From: Oscillospiraceae bacterium
Lineage (GTDB): Bacteria; Bacillota; Clostridia; Oscillospirales; Ruminococcaceae
Direction of reading: 5' to 3'
Length of the DNA: 32,949 nt
Assembly (NCBI GenBank): GCA_017473745.1
Contig: JAFUJP010000109.1
Coordinates: 1 to 32,949 of the forward strand
Below the pieces are notes generated by a model that had not been told where the DNA came from, ran no database searches, and saw only the letters and a program-made list of their open reading frames with translations. A program made the position numbers and the translations under genes. The first letter of the stretch is position 1, and each line of letters opens with the position of its first letter. Below, piece after piece: positions 7,717 through 15,764 of the stretch.

Positions 7717-7739
7717 AACGGCGGGAACACCCGCCGTTT
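7716..7739. terminator. Bidirectional terminator between ylbJ and the dockerin gene
   Basis: AAACGGCGGG (7716-7725) and CCCGCCGTTT (7730-7739) form a perfect ten-base stem with a four-base loop between two convergent genes. The A and T ends give a short U-tract in both directions. Confidence 0.75.
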
Positions 7740-7745
7740 CCGATA

Positions 7746-9065
7746 TTATTCCTCTACGGGGAAATTTGAAATAAGCTTTGCGGCAAATCTTCTTATAAGG
7801 TTGGCGTCGAGGACGTTGACTTTTCCGTCACCGTTGACATCCGCCGCGGCAAGCTTTTTTTTGTCAAGTTCCTCAAGTTCCGCCGCATATCTGCGAACAA
7901 GGTTCGCATCAAGAACGTTTATCTTCTCATCGCCGTTCAAATCTCCGAGCAGATAATCAAGAGCGGCAAGCGTTCTTGTTTCAAAATGCCCGCAGTTTGC
8001 GCAGTCACGGCGTTCCTCGCCCTCTTCGGTATAAGTGGGCACCTTTGATTCATACCATTCACCGAAGGAATGGCCTTTCGGCGCGATTTCCTTCGTTTCG
8101 TAATGTTCGCAGTTATTGCAGTCCCTGCGCTCCGTTCCGCTTTCGGTACAGGAAGGTTCCGTTTCGACCGCCCATTCGCCGAAACTGTGGCCGAGGGCTG
8201 CCGTTTCTTTTGTGTCAACACAGCCGCAGTTCGGGCAGGTTCGTTCTTCCATGCCATTTTCGGTACAGTTCGGTTCGGCGGCGGTTTTCCATTCGCCGAA
8301 AGAATGTTCGCAATCGTTGGGGATTTCGATTTGGAAATCAACTTTCGATTCCCATTCAAAAGGTTCAAAAAAAAGCAATCCGATAAACCCGAGGAGGTCC
8401 TCAAGCGTACTGCTGTTATCGGTATCGAAATTGAAGACATCCATAAAAATTACGCTGACGTTATAAATAATTTTATCACTATAAATTTTATCGATTTCCA
8501 AATCAATGTCCAAACACGTTCCGCCCACAATCACTTCAAGAGTTTCGTCATATTCATTGGATTTATCAAAAGTTATTTCTCCGACTTTCTTGAAATGATC
8601 TTTAGGAAAAGTAAATTCACCGTTTTTATTATGACTTACCGATGGATTATAATTATATAATTTGAAATAATAGAAATTCGTACTTTTAATTTGCCAAAAA
8701 ACGGCTCCCAAACTGTATATTTTATTCATATCCAGTTCGTCTGCCGTCTTGACTAAATCCGCACAAAGAACAGTCAGATATTCTTTTGCAAGTTCGCCGT
8801 TCATAAGTGTCGCCGTCAAAGCACTGCTTTTTCCTACGGAAAGTTTTTTGCCGTTTCCGCTTATTCCATGGGAAATAAGAATATCCGTAGCCGCTCCGTC
8901 GGCATCTTTCTGGTCGATGGATTTTGCGAAAGCCTCAATCTGCGGTCTTATGATTTCCTCAAGGCTCTGTTCTTCGCTTTCCGCGGCGAAAACGGTTCCT
9001 GCATTTCCGAAAATCATAATTGCCGCCATAATAAAGCAAAGCGCCTTTTTCATCGTTTTTCCCAT
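7746..9065 (-). CDS. Secreted dockerin protein with three Cys-rich HSFGEW repeats
   Basis: The 439-residue protein has an N-terminal signal peptide ending near VFAAES, an N-terminal domain of about 230 residues that I do not recognise, and then three tandem segments of roughly 36 residues. Each opens with HSFGEW, and the first two carry CTE, CxNC and TKE in fixed order. The third has lost the first Cys (TYTEEG instead of CTE). The C-terminus is a type I dockerin: two calcium loops DLNGDEKINVLD and DVNGDGKVNVLD, each followed by a helix with RR. Dockerins bind cohesins on scaffoldins or the cell surface; no cohesin gene is present in this window. The ATG at 9065 follows AAGGAG at a good spacing, and the gene has its own promoter and a structured leader. 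Confidence 0.87.
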   Translation of the reverse strand: MGKTMKKALCFIMAAIMIFGNAGTVFAAESEEQSLEEIIRPQIEAFAKSIDQKDADGAATDILISHGISGNGKKLSVGKSSALTATLMNGELAKEYLTVLCADLVKTADELDMNKIYSLGAVFWQIKSTNFYYFKLYNYNPSVSHNKNGEFTFPKDHFKKVGEITFDKSNEYDETLEVIVGGTCLDIDLEIDKIYSDKIIYNVSVIFMDVFNFDTDNSSTLEDLLGFIGLLFFEPFEWESKVDFQIEIPNDCEHSFGEWKTAAEPNCTENGMEERTCPNCGCVDTKETAALGHSFGEWAVETEPSCTESGTERRDCNNCEHYETKEIAPKGHSFGEWYESKVPTYTEEGEERRDCANCGHFETRTLAALDYLLGDLNGDEKINVLDANLVRRYAAELEELDKKKLAAADVNGDGKVNVLDANLIRRFAAKLISNFPVEE

Positions 9066-9097
9066 TCGATTCTCTCCTTATATCGAACAGGACTCAT

Positions 9098-9135
9098 TAT
9101 TCTCTGCCAAAAGGCAGAGAATACGGGACGTCCCG
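9098..9135 (-). promoter_or_regulatory. Structured 5' leader of the dockerin mRNA: hairpin plus palindrome
   Basis: An 11-base perfect stem (9098-9108 with 9113-9123, four-base loop) lies next to a 12-base palindrome CGGGACGTCCCG at 9124-9135. Both fall between the predicted transcript start near 9155 and the ribosome site. No U-tract follows, so it is not a terminator. It could stabilise the mRNA or be a binding site. Confidence 0.5.
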
Positions 9136-9161
9136 TCGAACTTCTTATTTTATGAAATATT

Positions 9162-9190
9162 ATTATACTCCCGTTGTAACTAAAAAACAA
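9162..9190 (-). promoter_or_regulatory. Sigma-A type promoter for the dockerin gene
   Basis: Read on the minus strand, TTGTTT (9190-9185) and TATAAT (9167-9162) are separated by 17 bases. The leader would be about 90 bases long. Confidence 0.65.
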
Positions 9191-9326
9191 TGATTTTTCG
9201 CAAAATGAAAATAAAATCAATTTAAGTCGAATTCGGAATAAAATACCTGCTTTTCCCCATAGTAAAAACAGATAAGATGTGATAAAATAGATTTATAAAA
9301 TTAAGAAAAACGGAGGTGCCCCGTTT

Positions 9327-9548
9327 ATGTTTGATAAAAAATTCTTTGATACAAAAATCGAACCCCGATGTGAATATTGCTCCAGCGGATATCTTTCTGC
9401 CGACGGCAAAAACGTTCTTTGCAAGAAAAAAGGCATTGTTGACAAAGGTTTTCATTGCCGCGCTTTTGATTACGACCCGCTTTTAAGAGTTCCGCGCCCG
9501 AAAGCGCCCGAACTCCCGACCTTTGACCCGGAGGAATTCAAAATTTGA
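9327..9548 (+). CDS. Small Cys-containing hypothetical protein (73 aa)
   Basis: The 73-residue protein has four cysteines, in CEYC, VLCKKKG and FHCRAFDYDP, a spacing suggestive of a small metal-binding or Fe-S-like fold; this is inference. It has no signal peptide or membrane segment. Small proteins of this look are common beside cell-envelope genes in Clostridia but I cannot name a family. The ATG at 9327 has GGAGGTG eight bases upstream. Its TGA stop overlaps the TTG start of the large amidase gene (TTGA), so the two genes are translationally coupled. Confidence 0.78.
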   Translation: MFDKKFFDTKIEPRCEYCSSGYLSADGKNVLCKKKGIVDKGFHCRAFDYDPLLRVPRPKAPELPTFDPEEFKI

Positions 9549-11977
9549 AAAAAATATTTTCCATTGTTTTATCCCTTTTGCTCGTTTTTATCCTCGGGCT
9601 TTCCGCCCTGGCCGCCGAAGCGCCGTTCCGGCTTTTTTCCGTCGCATCGGATAGCGGATATTCCGCGGAATACATAGCTTCATACGCCGCCGAAAAAGGC
9701 TTTAACGGCATAGTCATCGACCTTCGCAAAAGCGATTCCGCCGATTTTTATAAAGAGCTTTCCGCCGCTTGCGGCGGGCTTTCGCTTTATGTTCTCGGCA
9801 GCGAAAGCCTTTTGGCCGAAATCCCCGCCGAAGAAAAAATCATAGTTCAAAGCGGAATTTCGGAAGAAGGCTTTTCTTCCCTCGCCCAAAAACACGGAAG
9901 CGGTAATATTTCGTTCTTTTTGCCTTTCGATGATGAAAACGCCCTTTCTGAAGCGGAATATTTTTATGAAAAAGGCTTTTTCAAAACCCTTTTTATCGAA
10001 AATCTTCTTTCGTGCTATTCCGATTACGGCTATGAGGAATATCTTCTCGAAACAGCCGAAAAATTTAGCGGCGCAGAATTGATCACCCTCAACGACCTCG
10101 GAAGGGTTCTCGTTCCGGTTGCCTCGGGCGATTTTTATGCCGAGGCTTTCGAGCTTAACAACCAATATCTTGTTAACAAAATAAACGGAATCGGTTTTTG
10201 CGTTTCGGATTTTTCGGCCCTTATTGAAAACCGAAACTCCGGCGCGGATTTTCTCATATCCTCTTTTGAAAGCACGGTTCTTGATGATTACGCGGATTTT
10301 TCTGTTTCGCAAAAGCTCGAAATAACCCGCCCGACCAAATCAAGCCTTACTGTCGAAACGACTCAATATACTATTTTTGGAACCTCCGACCCGGAAAAGA
10401 AACTCTATATGAACGGAGAGGAAGTTGAACGAATAAGCGAAAGCGGGCTTTTTGCCGTAACCGTTGACGTCCCGAAAAACGGCAGAACCTTCACCTTCAC
10501 CCAAGGCGGAAATTCCGATTCCGTCACACTTAAACGTGGGGCTTCTTCCGGCGGAACGGGAAAAACTTCTTCCCTTTCTTCCTGTGCGCCTTCCGCCGCC
10601 GGGATAATCAGAAGCGGCAGCACCGAGGTCACCCTTTCATGCATCGGCCCTTCCGGCGGAAGAGTCACCGCTGAAATTGCCGGCAAAACCATAACCCTTG
10701 AGCAGGTCGCATACGCGGATACGGGCGTTCCCGCAAGGTTCACTGCAAAGGTCGATCTTTCCGGGGAATACCCCGAAAACGAGGTCACTTTTATCGGCAA
10801 AGTCACCTATACCCTTCGATATAACGGAAGCACAAAAACCGCCGAAAGCGCTTCCGGATATTATTACCTTGGTGAAAGCGCCGGGCTTGCGGTTATGGCA
10901 AATGCGGAACTTTCGGGCGTTGAACGCGCGGACGTTGAGAACGGCGATTATCTTACCACCCTTCGCACCGGGTGCCTTGATTATGTCACCGAAATAACCG
11001 AAAACGGCTGGTATAAAGTCTCCTGCGGCGGATATATGAAGCCCGCCCACGTTGATATCGTAACCGGCAATACGGATATAACCGCCTCCGTCGCTTCCTC
11101 TTTGTTTGAAAGCGGCACAAACTATGAAAAGCTGACCTTCAAAAGCGCGAACATTCCCGCGTTTGAGGGAAAAATTTATGAAAAGGCTCTTTCACTTACC
11201 CTCTATAATACGGAATGGAGCGATATTTCTTCCGTAAACCTCGATTCGGAGCTTATGCGCCGCATTGTTGCAGTTGATAACGGCGACGGAAGCGTAACGC
11301 TGAATTTTTATTCTGTAACAAAGCTGTGGGGCTGGGATTTCTTTACCGATCCGGAAAACGGAACTTTTTCCGTCGTGCTCAAGCCCGCGCCCAAGCTTTC
11401 GGATGACCCGGCAAAGCCCCTTTCCGGAATGACGATCAGCGTCTGTGCCGGTCACGGCGGCCCCGATCCGGGCGCTTTAAGCGTTGCGGGTGAAGAGGGC
11501 GTCAACGAAGCTGAAATAAACCTTGCAAACGCCATGGCCATTGCTGAATCCCTCGAAAACCTCGGGGCGAACATAGTTTTGCTTGTTTCGGACGGAACAA
11601 AACTCGATACATACGGCCGCACCGATCCGGCGAGATACGCCTATTCAGATGTATATATCTGCTGCCATGCCAACTCCGTTGCTGAAAATGCCAAGGCCAA
11701 CCTTTGGTGCGGAACTTACGTCTATTATCATTTCGACCACAGCGCGGAATTTTCCGCAAAGCTCAGCGAATACATAAGCGCCGCAACGAACCGCGATAAC
11801 GAAGGAGCCGAGCAGGGATATTATTCCGTGACCCGCCTTACCATTTGCCCCGCGGTCATGCTCGAAGTCGGATTTGTTTCAAATCCGAAAGAGCTCGAAA
11901 GCCTTATCGACCAGCGTGATATACAAAAAACCGCCCTTGCCGTAACAAAAGCGGTTCTCGAAATCGTTGATAACTGA
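9545..11977 (+). CDS. Large secreted N-acetylmuramoyl-L-alanine amidase (Amidase_3) with accessory N-terminal domains
   Basis: The 810-residue protein has a signal peptide (basic start, LLLVFILGLSALAAEA). An N-terminal region of about 220 residues looks like a glycoside-hydrolase-type barrel (FNGIVIDLRKSD early on). After it come Ig-like and SH3-like strand-rich segments, and a C-terminal amidase domain from about residue 625. The zinc site can be read: His637 in AGHGG, Glu655 in VNEAEINL and His708 in CCHANS, with the catalytic Glu774 in MLEVGFVSNP. It should cut the bond between N-acetylmuramate and L-alanine in peptidoglycan outside the cell. The TTG at 9545 is ten bases after GGAGG and overlaps the upstream stop. 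Whether the N-terminal barrel is catalytic is unknown. Confidence 0.88.
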   Translation: MKKIFSIVLSLLLVFILGLSALAAEAPFRLFSVASDSGYSAEYIASYAAEKGFNGIVIDLRKSDSADFYKELSAACGGLSLYVLGSESLLAEIPAEEKIIVQSGISEEGFSSLAQKHGSGNISFFLPFDDENALSEAEYFYEKGFFKTLFIENLLSCYSDYGYEEYLLETAEKFSGAELITLNDLGRVLVPVASGDFYAEAFELNNQYLVNKINGIGFCVSDFSALIENRNSGADFLISSFESTVLDDYADFSVSQKLEITRPTKSSLTVETTQYTIFGTSDPEKKLYMNGEEVERISESGLFAVTVDVPKNGRTFTFTQGGNSDSVTLKRGASSGGTGKTSSLSSCAPSAAGIIRSGSTEVTLSCIGPSGGRVTAEIAGKTITLEQVAYADTGVPARFTAKVDLSGEYPENEVTFIGKVTYTLRYNGSTKTAESASGYYYLGESAGLAVMANAELSGVERADVENGDYLTTLRTGCLDYVTEITENGWYKVSCGGYMKPAHVDIVTGNTDITASVASSLFESGTNYEKLTFKSANIPAFEGKIYEKALSLTLYNTEWSDISSVNLDSELMRRIVAVDNGDGSVTLNFYSVTKLWGWDFFTDPENGTFSVVLKPAPKLSDDPAKPLSGMTISVCAGHGGPDPGALSVAGEEGVNEAEINLANAMAIAESLENLGANIVLLVSDGTKLDTYGRTDPARYAYSDVYICCHANSVAENAKANLWCGTYVYYHFDHSAEFSAKLSEYISAATNRDNEGAEQGYYSVTRLTICPAVMLEVGFVSNPKELESLIDQRDIQKTALAVTKAVLEIVDN

Positions 11978-11980
11978 ACA

Positions 11981-12011
11981 AAACCCCATCACCTATCCGG
12001 TGATGGGGTTT
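11981..12011. terminator. Bidirectional terminator between amidase and nitrilase genes
   Basis: A perfect 13-base stem (11981-11993 with 11999-12011) with a five-base loop separates two convergent genes. The arms begin AAACCCC and end GGGGTTT, followed on the plus strand by TCTTT. Confidence 0.8.
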
Positions 12012-12014
12012 CTT

Positions 12015-12728
12015 TCATATTATGCAAAAAAGTATTCCTTCTTTTCCCATGGCAAGTTCGGATTTTACTTTGCCGTTTTCAAAAAACACGGCACCGCCGA
12101 AGGCAGCGTCATCGCAAACGGAATTTATGAGCATAACTTTCGGCGCACATTTCGCCGCCTGCTCGGCATATTCCGTTTTCACTCCGCCTTCCCATTCTTC
12201 GGGCGTATAACCGATATAAACCGGCCATAAAAGGATCTCCTCCCCAAGGGAAAAACGTTCGGGGAATTCCCATATATCGCCGCAAAGGCCGACAGAAAAG
12301 CTTTTGCCTCCGTATTCAAATATTCCGGTGCTCAAGCCTTCCCGATAATGCTCATCGGTATGCCAATATTCCTTCCAGCCCCGGGATATTCTTCTGTACT
12401 TTTTAAGCAATTCGCCTTTTGATATGAACGCACATGAAGAATAAATACTTTCTCCTTCAATTTCGGCAAACCCGAAAAGCAGGTCGATACCAATGTTTTT
12501 GCTTGTTTCACAAATTTCTTCAAAAAGTTCCGAATCCGTGCTCAGCGCGATATTTCTGTCATGCTCAAAATCCCAGTCAAAGCAATCGAACCCCTGAAAA
12601 AAAGTTTCACCGAAACAAACGAGATCAGCTCCGCCGCTTTTGGCTTCGGCCATAAAGCGCTTCATCTGAGAAAAATTATATTCCGTGTCCCTGTTTATAT
12701 GCCTTGCGGCTGCAAGAGCGATTTTCAT
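12015..12728 (-). CDS. Nitrilase-family carbon-nitrogen hydrolase
   Basis: The 237-residue cytoplasmic protein carries the Glu-Lys-Cys triad of the nitrilase superfamily: Glu41 in CFGETFFQGF, Lys109 or Lys110 in LLKKYRRI, and Cys149 in GLCGDIWEFPE. Members hydrolyse amides, carbamoyl compounds or nitriles; at this length an amidase-type activity is more likely than a true nitrilase, but the substrate is not readable. The ATG at 12728 has GGAGG four bases upstream and overlaps the stop of the LCM-type methyltransferase by four bases (ATGA). It is the last gene of a three-gene minus-strand operon. Confidence 0.87.
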   Translation of the reverse strand: MKIALAAARHINRDTEYNFSQMKRFMAEAKSGGADLVCFGETFFQGFDCFDWDFEHDRNIALSTDSELFEEICETSKNIGIDLLFGFAEIEGESIYSSCAFISKGELLKKYRRISRGWKEYWHTDEHYREGLSTGIFEYGGKSFSVGLCGDIWEFPERFSLGEEILLWPVYIGYTPEEWEGGVKTEYAEQAAKCAPKVMLINSVCDDAAFGGAVFFENGKVKSELAMGKEGILFCII

Positions 12729-13525
12729 TTTTCCTCCGTGCTCAAAATATTATATGTATATATTTTATAAAGCCCTTTCGCAAAGCTTCCCGCAAACATC
12801 TTTTTAAAAAATGCCTTTTCAAAGCCCGAAAGCTCGTTTATTTTATCCGCGGGAGTCATGCAGATTTCTTTTGAAAACCTGATTTTTCCCTTTTCAAAAA
12901 GCAATGGGTCATCAACTCCGAAAAAGGCATTCGCATCCACATCTTTTATGGGATTTTTATAGCGGGTCGCTTTTACCGCAGCGGTTGTATATACGTCCAT
13001 TATGATTTCTGCCTTCGGGAATTTTTCTGAAAGCGCGGAAAAAAGGTTTGCTATGGCCTCTTCGGAAAGATACATGCTGATGCCTTCCATAACAACGACC
13101 GCGTTTTCGGAATCGGCGATATCGAAAATCCATTCGCTTTCCGCCGCGGAAGCGCCGAGCATTTCATACTTTTCGCTTTTTTCATAATAGCGGCGGCGAA
13201 CCGCGGTTACTTCCGGCAAATCGACGTCATACCATTTTTTATATGGTGCCTTTACCCTTTCGATGCGGGAATCAAGCCCGCACCCGATATGAATCACTAT
13301 GCTTTCGGGATTTTTCAAAAGCTTTTCACAAAGCCAGCCGTCTATAACTGCGGCTCTCATTCCCATAAAATAGGCGAGCCATTTCGAGCGGCTTTTGGCG
13401 CCCAGCGAAAAACGTTCTTTTTCCCATATTTCTTCCGCTTTTTTATCCTGAAGAATAATTCCTTTTCTGCTTACAAGGGCTTTTCCGTAAAGTGGAATAT
13501 AAAGTGTTTTACTTTCGTTTTTCAT
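12725..13525 (-). CDS. LCM/PPM1-type SAM-dependent O-methyltransferase
   Basis: The 266-residue protein matches the leucine carboxyl methyltransferase-like family, also called TcmP or PPM1-like. The SAM motif is VIHIGCGLDSRIERV near residue 77, followed by WYDVDLPEV and, later, VVVMEGISMYLSEE, the usual post-motif. Bacterial members methylate small carboxylate or phenolate substrates; the target here is unknown. It starts at ATG 13525, which overlaps the TAA of the upstream RNA methyltransferase gene by one base (TAATG). No ribosome site is visible, so translation probably depends on coupling. The downstream nitrilase gene overlaps by four bases. Confidence 0.87.
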   Translation of the reverse strand: MKNESKTLYIPLYGKALVSRKGIILQDKKAEEIWEKERFSLGAKSRSKWLAYFMGMRAAVIDGWLCEKLLKNPESIVIHIGCGLDSRIERVKAPYKKWYDVDLPEVTAVRRRYYEKSEKYEMLGASAAESEWIFDIADSENAVVVMEGISMYLSEEAIANLFSALSEKFPKAEIIMDVYTTAAVKATRYKNPIKDVDANAFFGVDDPLLFEKGKIRFSKEICMTPADKINELSGFEKAFFKKMFAGSFAKGLYKIYTYNILSTEEK

Positions 13526-14649
13526 TATTTATAGTACATATAAAGCTGGCATTTTATCATGCCGTTATAAAGTTTTCTGCGTTTATCGGCCTTTTTGCCG
13601 AAAAGCTTTTCAAATTCCTCGTGGGGAGAGATAATCGAAAAGCTTCTGCCCTCATCCATAACAAGAACTTTTCCGAGAGCGCGGTAAAGTTCTTCCGCTT
13701 CTTTTATATCAAGAAGTCTTTCTCCATAGGGCGGGTTACAGAGGACGATAAGCTTTTTTTCCGCTTCGGGAAAAACGAAATCTTTCATGTTTCGCTGTTC
13801 AAAATGGAGCTTTGAACCGACGCCTGCATTGTTCGCGTTTTCTATGGAAAGGCGAACCGCTTCCGGGTCAATATCCGACCCATATCCCACAAAGGTCGTA
13901 TCCCGGCGTATTTCATCAAGGCAGGCGCTTCTCTGGTGCTGCCAGGTTTCAGAAGGCCAGCAGCCCCATTGCTCCGCCGCAAAACCGCGGTTGATTCCGG
14001 GTGCAATGTTAAGCGCCTTCAGCGCAGATTCTATGAGCAAGGTTCCCGAACCGCACATCGGGTCGCAGACAACGCTGTCCGGATAGATATGCGCAAGATC
14101 CGCAATGCCTGCCGCAACGGTTTCCTTGATGGGCGCGAGAACGGAATTTCTGCGGTATCCGCGTTTATGAAGTCCCGCGCCGGAAGTATCGAGAACAAGC
14201 TTCACCTTATCCTTGAGTATAAGGAACTGTATCTGTATAGTTGCACCGGTTTCATCAAACCAGCTTTGATGATAAACTCTTTCAAGGCGTTTGCAAACTG
14301 CCTTTTTGATTATAGACTGGCAGTCCGGCACGCTGTAAAGCTGGCTGCGGACTGTTCTTCCCTTTACGGGAAAAGCATCCTTCCTTCCGATAAACTCTTC
14401 CCAGGGGGCCGCAAGAGCGCCCTGAAAGAGCTCTTCATAGCTTCTCGCTTCAAATTCAGCCACTATTATCTGAACACGCTCGGCGGTGCGAAGCCGAAGG
14501 TTCGCCGCGGCGGCATCTTCAAAAGTTCCTTCAAAAGTAACTCGTCCGTCTTCGGAAGTTATGTTCTGTGCTCCCATGCGTTTCATTTCGCCCGCAAGCA
14601 CACTTTCAAGCCCCAGAAGGCAGGGGCAGGATATTTTCAGTTTTTCCAC
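13525..14649 (-). CDS. THUMP-domain 23S rRNA guanine-N2 methyltransferase-like protein (RlmL/YpsC family)
   Basis: The 374-residue protein has an N-terminal ferredoxin-like/THUMP region (CPCLLGLESVLAGEM at the start, KRGYRRN before the catalytic part) and a C-terminal Rossmann methyltransferase domain. SAM motif DPMCGSGTLLIE and the catalytic NPPYGERL motif, which selects guanine N2 or adenine N6 targets, are intact. By family it modifies 23S rRNA, RlmL being the Escherichia coli example; the exact base is not decidable. It starts at GTG 14649, eight bases after AAGGAG. A terminator-like hairpin lies only about 20 bases upstream, so its promoter is unclear. It heads the operon with the LCM methyltransferase and nitrilase. 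Confidence 0.88.
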   Translation of the reverse strand: MEKLKISCPCLLGLESVLAGEMKRMGAQNITSEDGRVTFEGTFEDAAAANLRLRTAERVQIIVAEFEARSYEELFQGALAAPWEEFIGRKDAFPVKGRTVRSQLYSVPDCQSIIKKAVCKRLERVYHQSWFDETGATIQIQFLILKDKVKLVLDTSGAGLHKRGYRRNSVLAPIKETVAAGIADLAHIYPDSVVCDPMCGSGTLLIESALKALNIAPGINRGFAAEQWGCWPSETWQHQRSACLDEIRRDTTFVGYGSDIDPEAVRLSIENANNAGVGSKLHFEQRNMKDFVFPEAEKKLIVLCNPPYGERLLDIKEAEELYRALGKVLVMDEGRSFSIISPHEEFEKLFGKKADKRRKLYNGMIKCQLYMYYK

Positions 14650-14669
14650 AAATAAAACTCCTTGTCGTT

Positions 14670-14701
14670 AAAAATTCTGACCGGAATTTTTCCGGTCAGA
14701 A
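14670..14701 (-). terminator. Terminator after the DivIVA-like gene
   Basis: Perfect 12-base arms (14675-14686 with 14690-14701) enclose three bases. On the minus strand the hairpin is followed by TTTTTAAC. It ends six bases after the stop codon of the alternative-frame tail of the DivIVA-like gene. Confidence 0.75.
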
Positions 14702-14706
14702 CGGGT

Positions 14707-14893
14707 CTACATCATTTTTGTTATCGCTTTAATCAGGCTCTTCACCCCATCGGCAAAGCTTTGGCGCTTCGGTTTTTTGCGTATCGCTGTAACCGGGCGT
14801 TTTATTATCTGCGCTTGCCGCGGTGGAGGGCTTTTAGTCCCGCCGCCATCGTTATTTTCGGTTGCGATCACCGAAGGTTTCGGCGGCTCAACG
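14707..14893 (-). other. Out-of-frame 3' continuation of the DivIVA-like gene (61 codons)
   Basis: After the TGA at 14888 the neighbouring frame stays open for 61 codons to a TAG at 14707-14709. It encodes a Pro-, Lys- and Arg-rich segment and a final amphipathic stretch SFADGVKSLIKAITKMM. Removing one base from the six-T run (minus strand; As at 14894-14899) joins it in frame with the upstream gene, giving 309 residues. The stop lies just before the terminator hairpin, as expected for the original gene end. Confidence 0.65.
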
Positions 14894-15637
14894 AAAAAAG
14901 CGGGCTTTGAGGGTGCTTGTTTTCATATCGGTTTCGGCAACAAGTTCCTCAAATTTTCTCTGGATATCATTGGATTTTACATTTCTTTCTTCCGAAACGA
15001 TTTTTGCGTTTTCGGCGGCCCTGCCGATATATTCAAGGCGCTGGATGAGCACGGAAAGGGAATCCTGCATAAAATCCTTTGTTTTTTCAAGTTCGGCTTT
15101 GAACTCATCAATCTCGCCGTTTATTCCTTCTGCGGCGGTTTGAGCATCGGCTATCATACTTTGAGCACCGGTTTTCGCGTTGGTGAGCATCAGCCTTGCG
15201 GAATCGTTCGCATTATCAATAGCCGCGATGATTTTTCTTTCGTTTGCCGCGCGTTCATCAGCTTTCTGAGCCTCGGCATAAAGTCTTTCTTCAAGCTGGG
15301 AATTCAGTTCTTTCTCTATGGCAAGTTCTTTTTCGGCCGCTTCAAGCCTTGCGGAAAGCTTTTCGTTTTCTGCTTCGATATTATCGCTGTGCTCTTTGAG
15401 CATCAGATAATGCTGGCGAAGTTCCTCATAAGCGGCCATGATTTCATCATATTTATTCTGAAGGTCGTCGAGCTTTTCTGATTTTTCCGAAAGTTCGGCG
15501 CCGATGGTTTTAATTTCCGCTTCGGATTTTTCCTGTTCCGAGGTGTGTTCCGCATTAAGGTTGTCGATATATTTAAGAACCTCTTCTTTGTTGAATCCGC
15601 CGAAAGTCTGGCTTTTGAAGATTGCCTGTTCAGCCAT
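14888..15637 (-). CDS. DivIVA-like coiled-coil protein, apparently frameshifted at its 3' end
   Basis: As read, the protein is 249 residues. Its N-terminus has FKSQTFGGFNKEEVLKYIDNL, the lipid-binding-type start of DivIVA/GpsB proteins. Most of the remainder, from about residue 35, is Glu/Lys/Ala-rich coiled coil. Family members mark cell poles and division sites. The ATG at 15637 follows AAGGAGAG; an upstream in-frame ATG (15679) lacks such a site. The reading frame ends at TGA 14888 right after six Ts, while the next frame continues for 61 codons to the terminator. The true product may therefore be 309 residues. Either a real mutation, a sequencing error in the homopolymer or a +1 slip (UUU to UUC) would explain it. 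Confidence 0.82.
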   Translation of the reverse strand: MAEQAIFKSQTFGGFNKEEVLKYIDNLNAEHTSEQEKSEAEIKTIGAELSEKSEKLDDLQNKYDEIMAAYEELRQHYLMLKEHSDNIEAENEKLSARLEAAEKELAIEKELNSQLEERLYAEAQKADERAANERKIIAAIDNANDSARLMLTNAKTGAQSMIADAQTAAEGINGEIDEFKAELEKTKDFMQDSLSVLIQRLEYIGRAAENAKIVSEERNVKSNDIQRKFEELVAETDMKTSTLKARFFR

Positions 15638-15674
15638 GGGGAGATCTCTCCTTTTAGATATGTATTGATAATTA

Positions 15675-15683
15675 ATCATAACA
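15675..15683 (-). promoter_or_regulatory. Candidate extended -10 promoter for the DivIVA-like gene
   Basis: Minus strand TGT followed by TATGAT (15680-15675). The -35 region is weak. Transcription would start near 15668, about 30 bases before the ATG. Confidence 0.4.
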
Positions 15684-15728
15684 TATTTTTTGCATATTTA
15701 ACATAGTTTTTTAAAATATTTTTCAAAT

Positions 15729-15760
15729 AAACAAGCTCCCCTTGCAAGGGGAGCTTGTTT
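15729..15760 (-). terminator. Palindromic terminator after the uvrBA operon
   Basis: A perfect 32-base palindrome with 16-base arms (15729-15744 with 15745-15760), beginning AAACAAGCTCCCC. It lies five bases beyond the stop of the third operon gene and is followed on the minus strand by a T-rich stretch. Confidence 0.75.
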
Positions 15761-15764
15761 TAAT

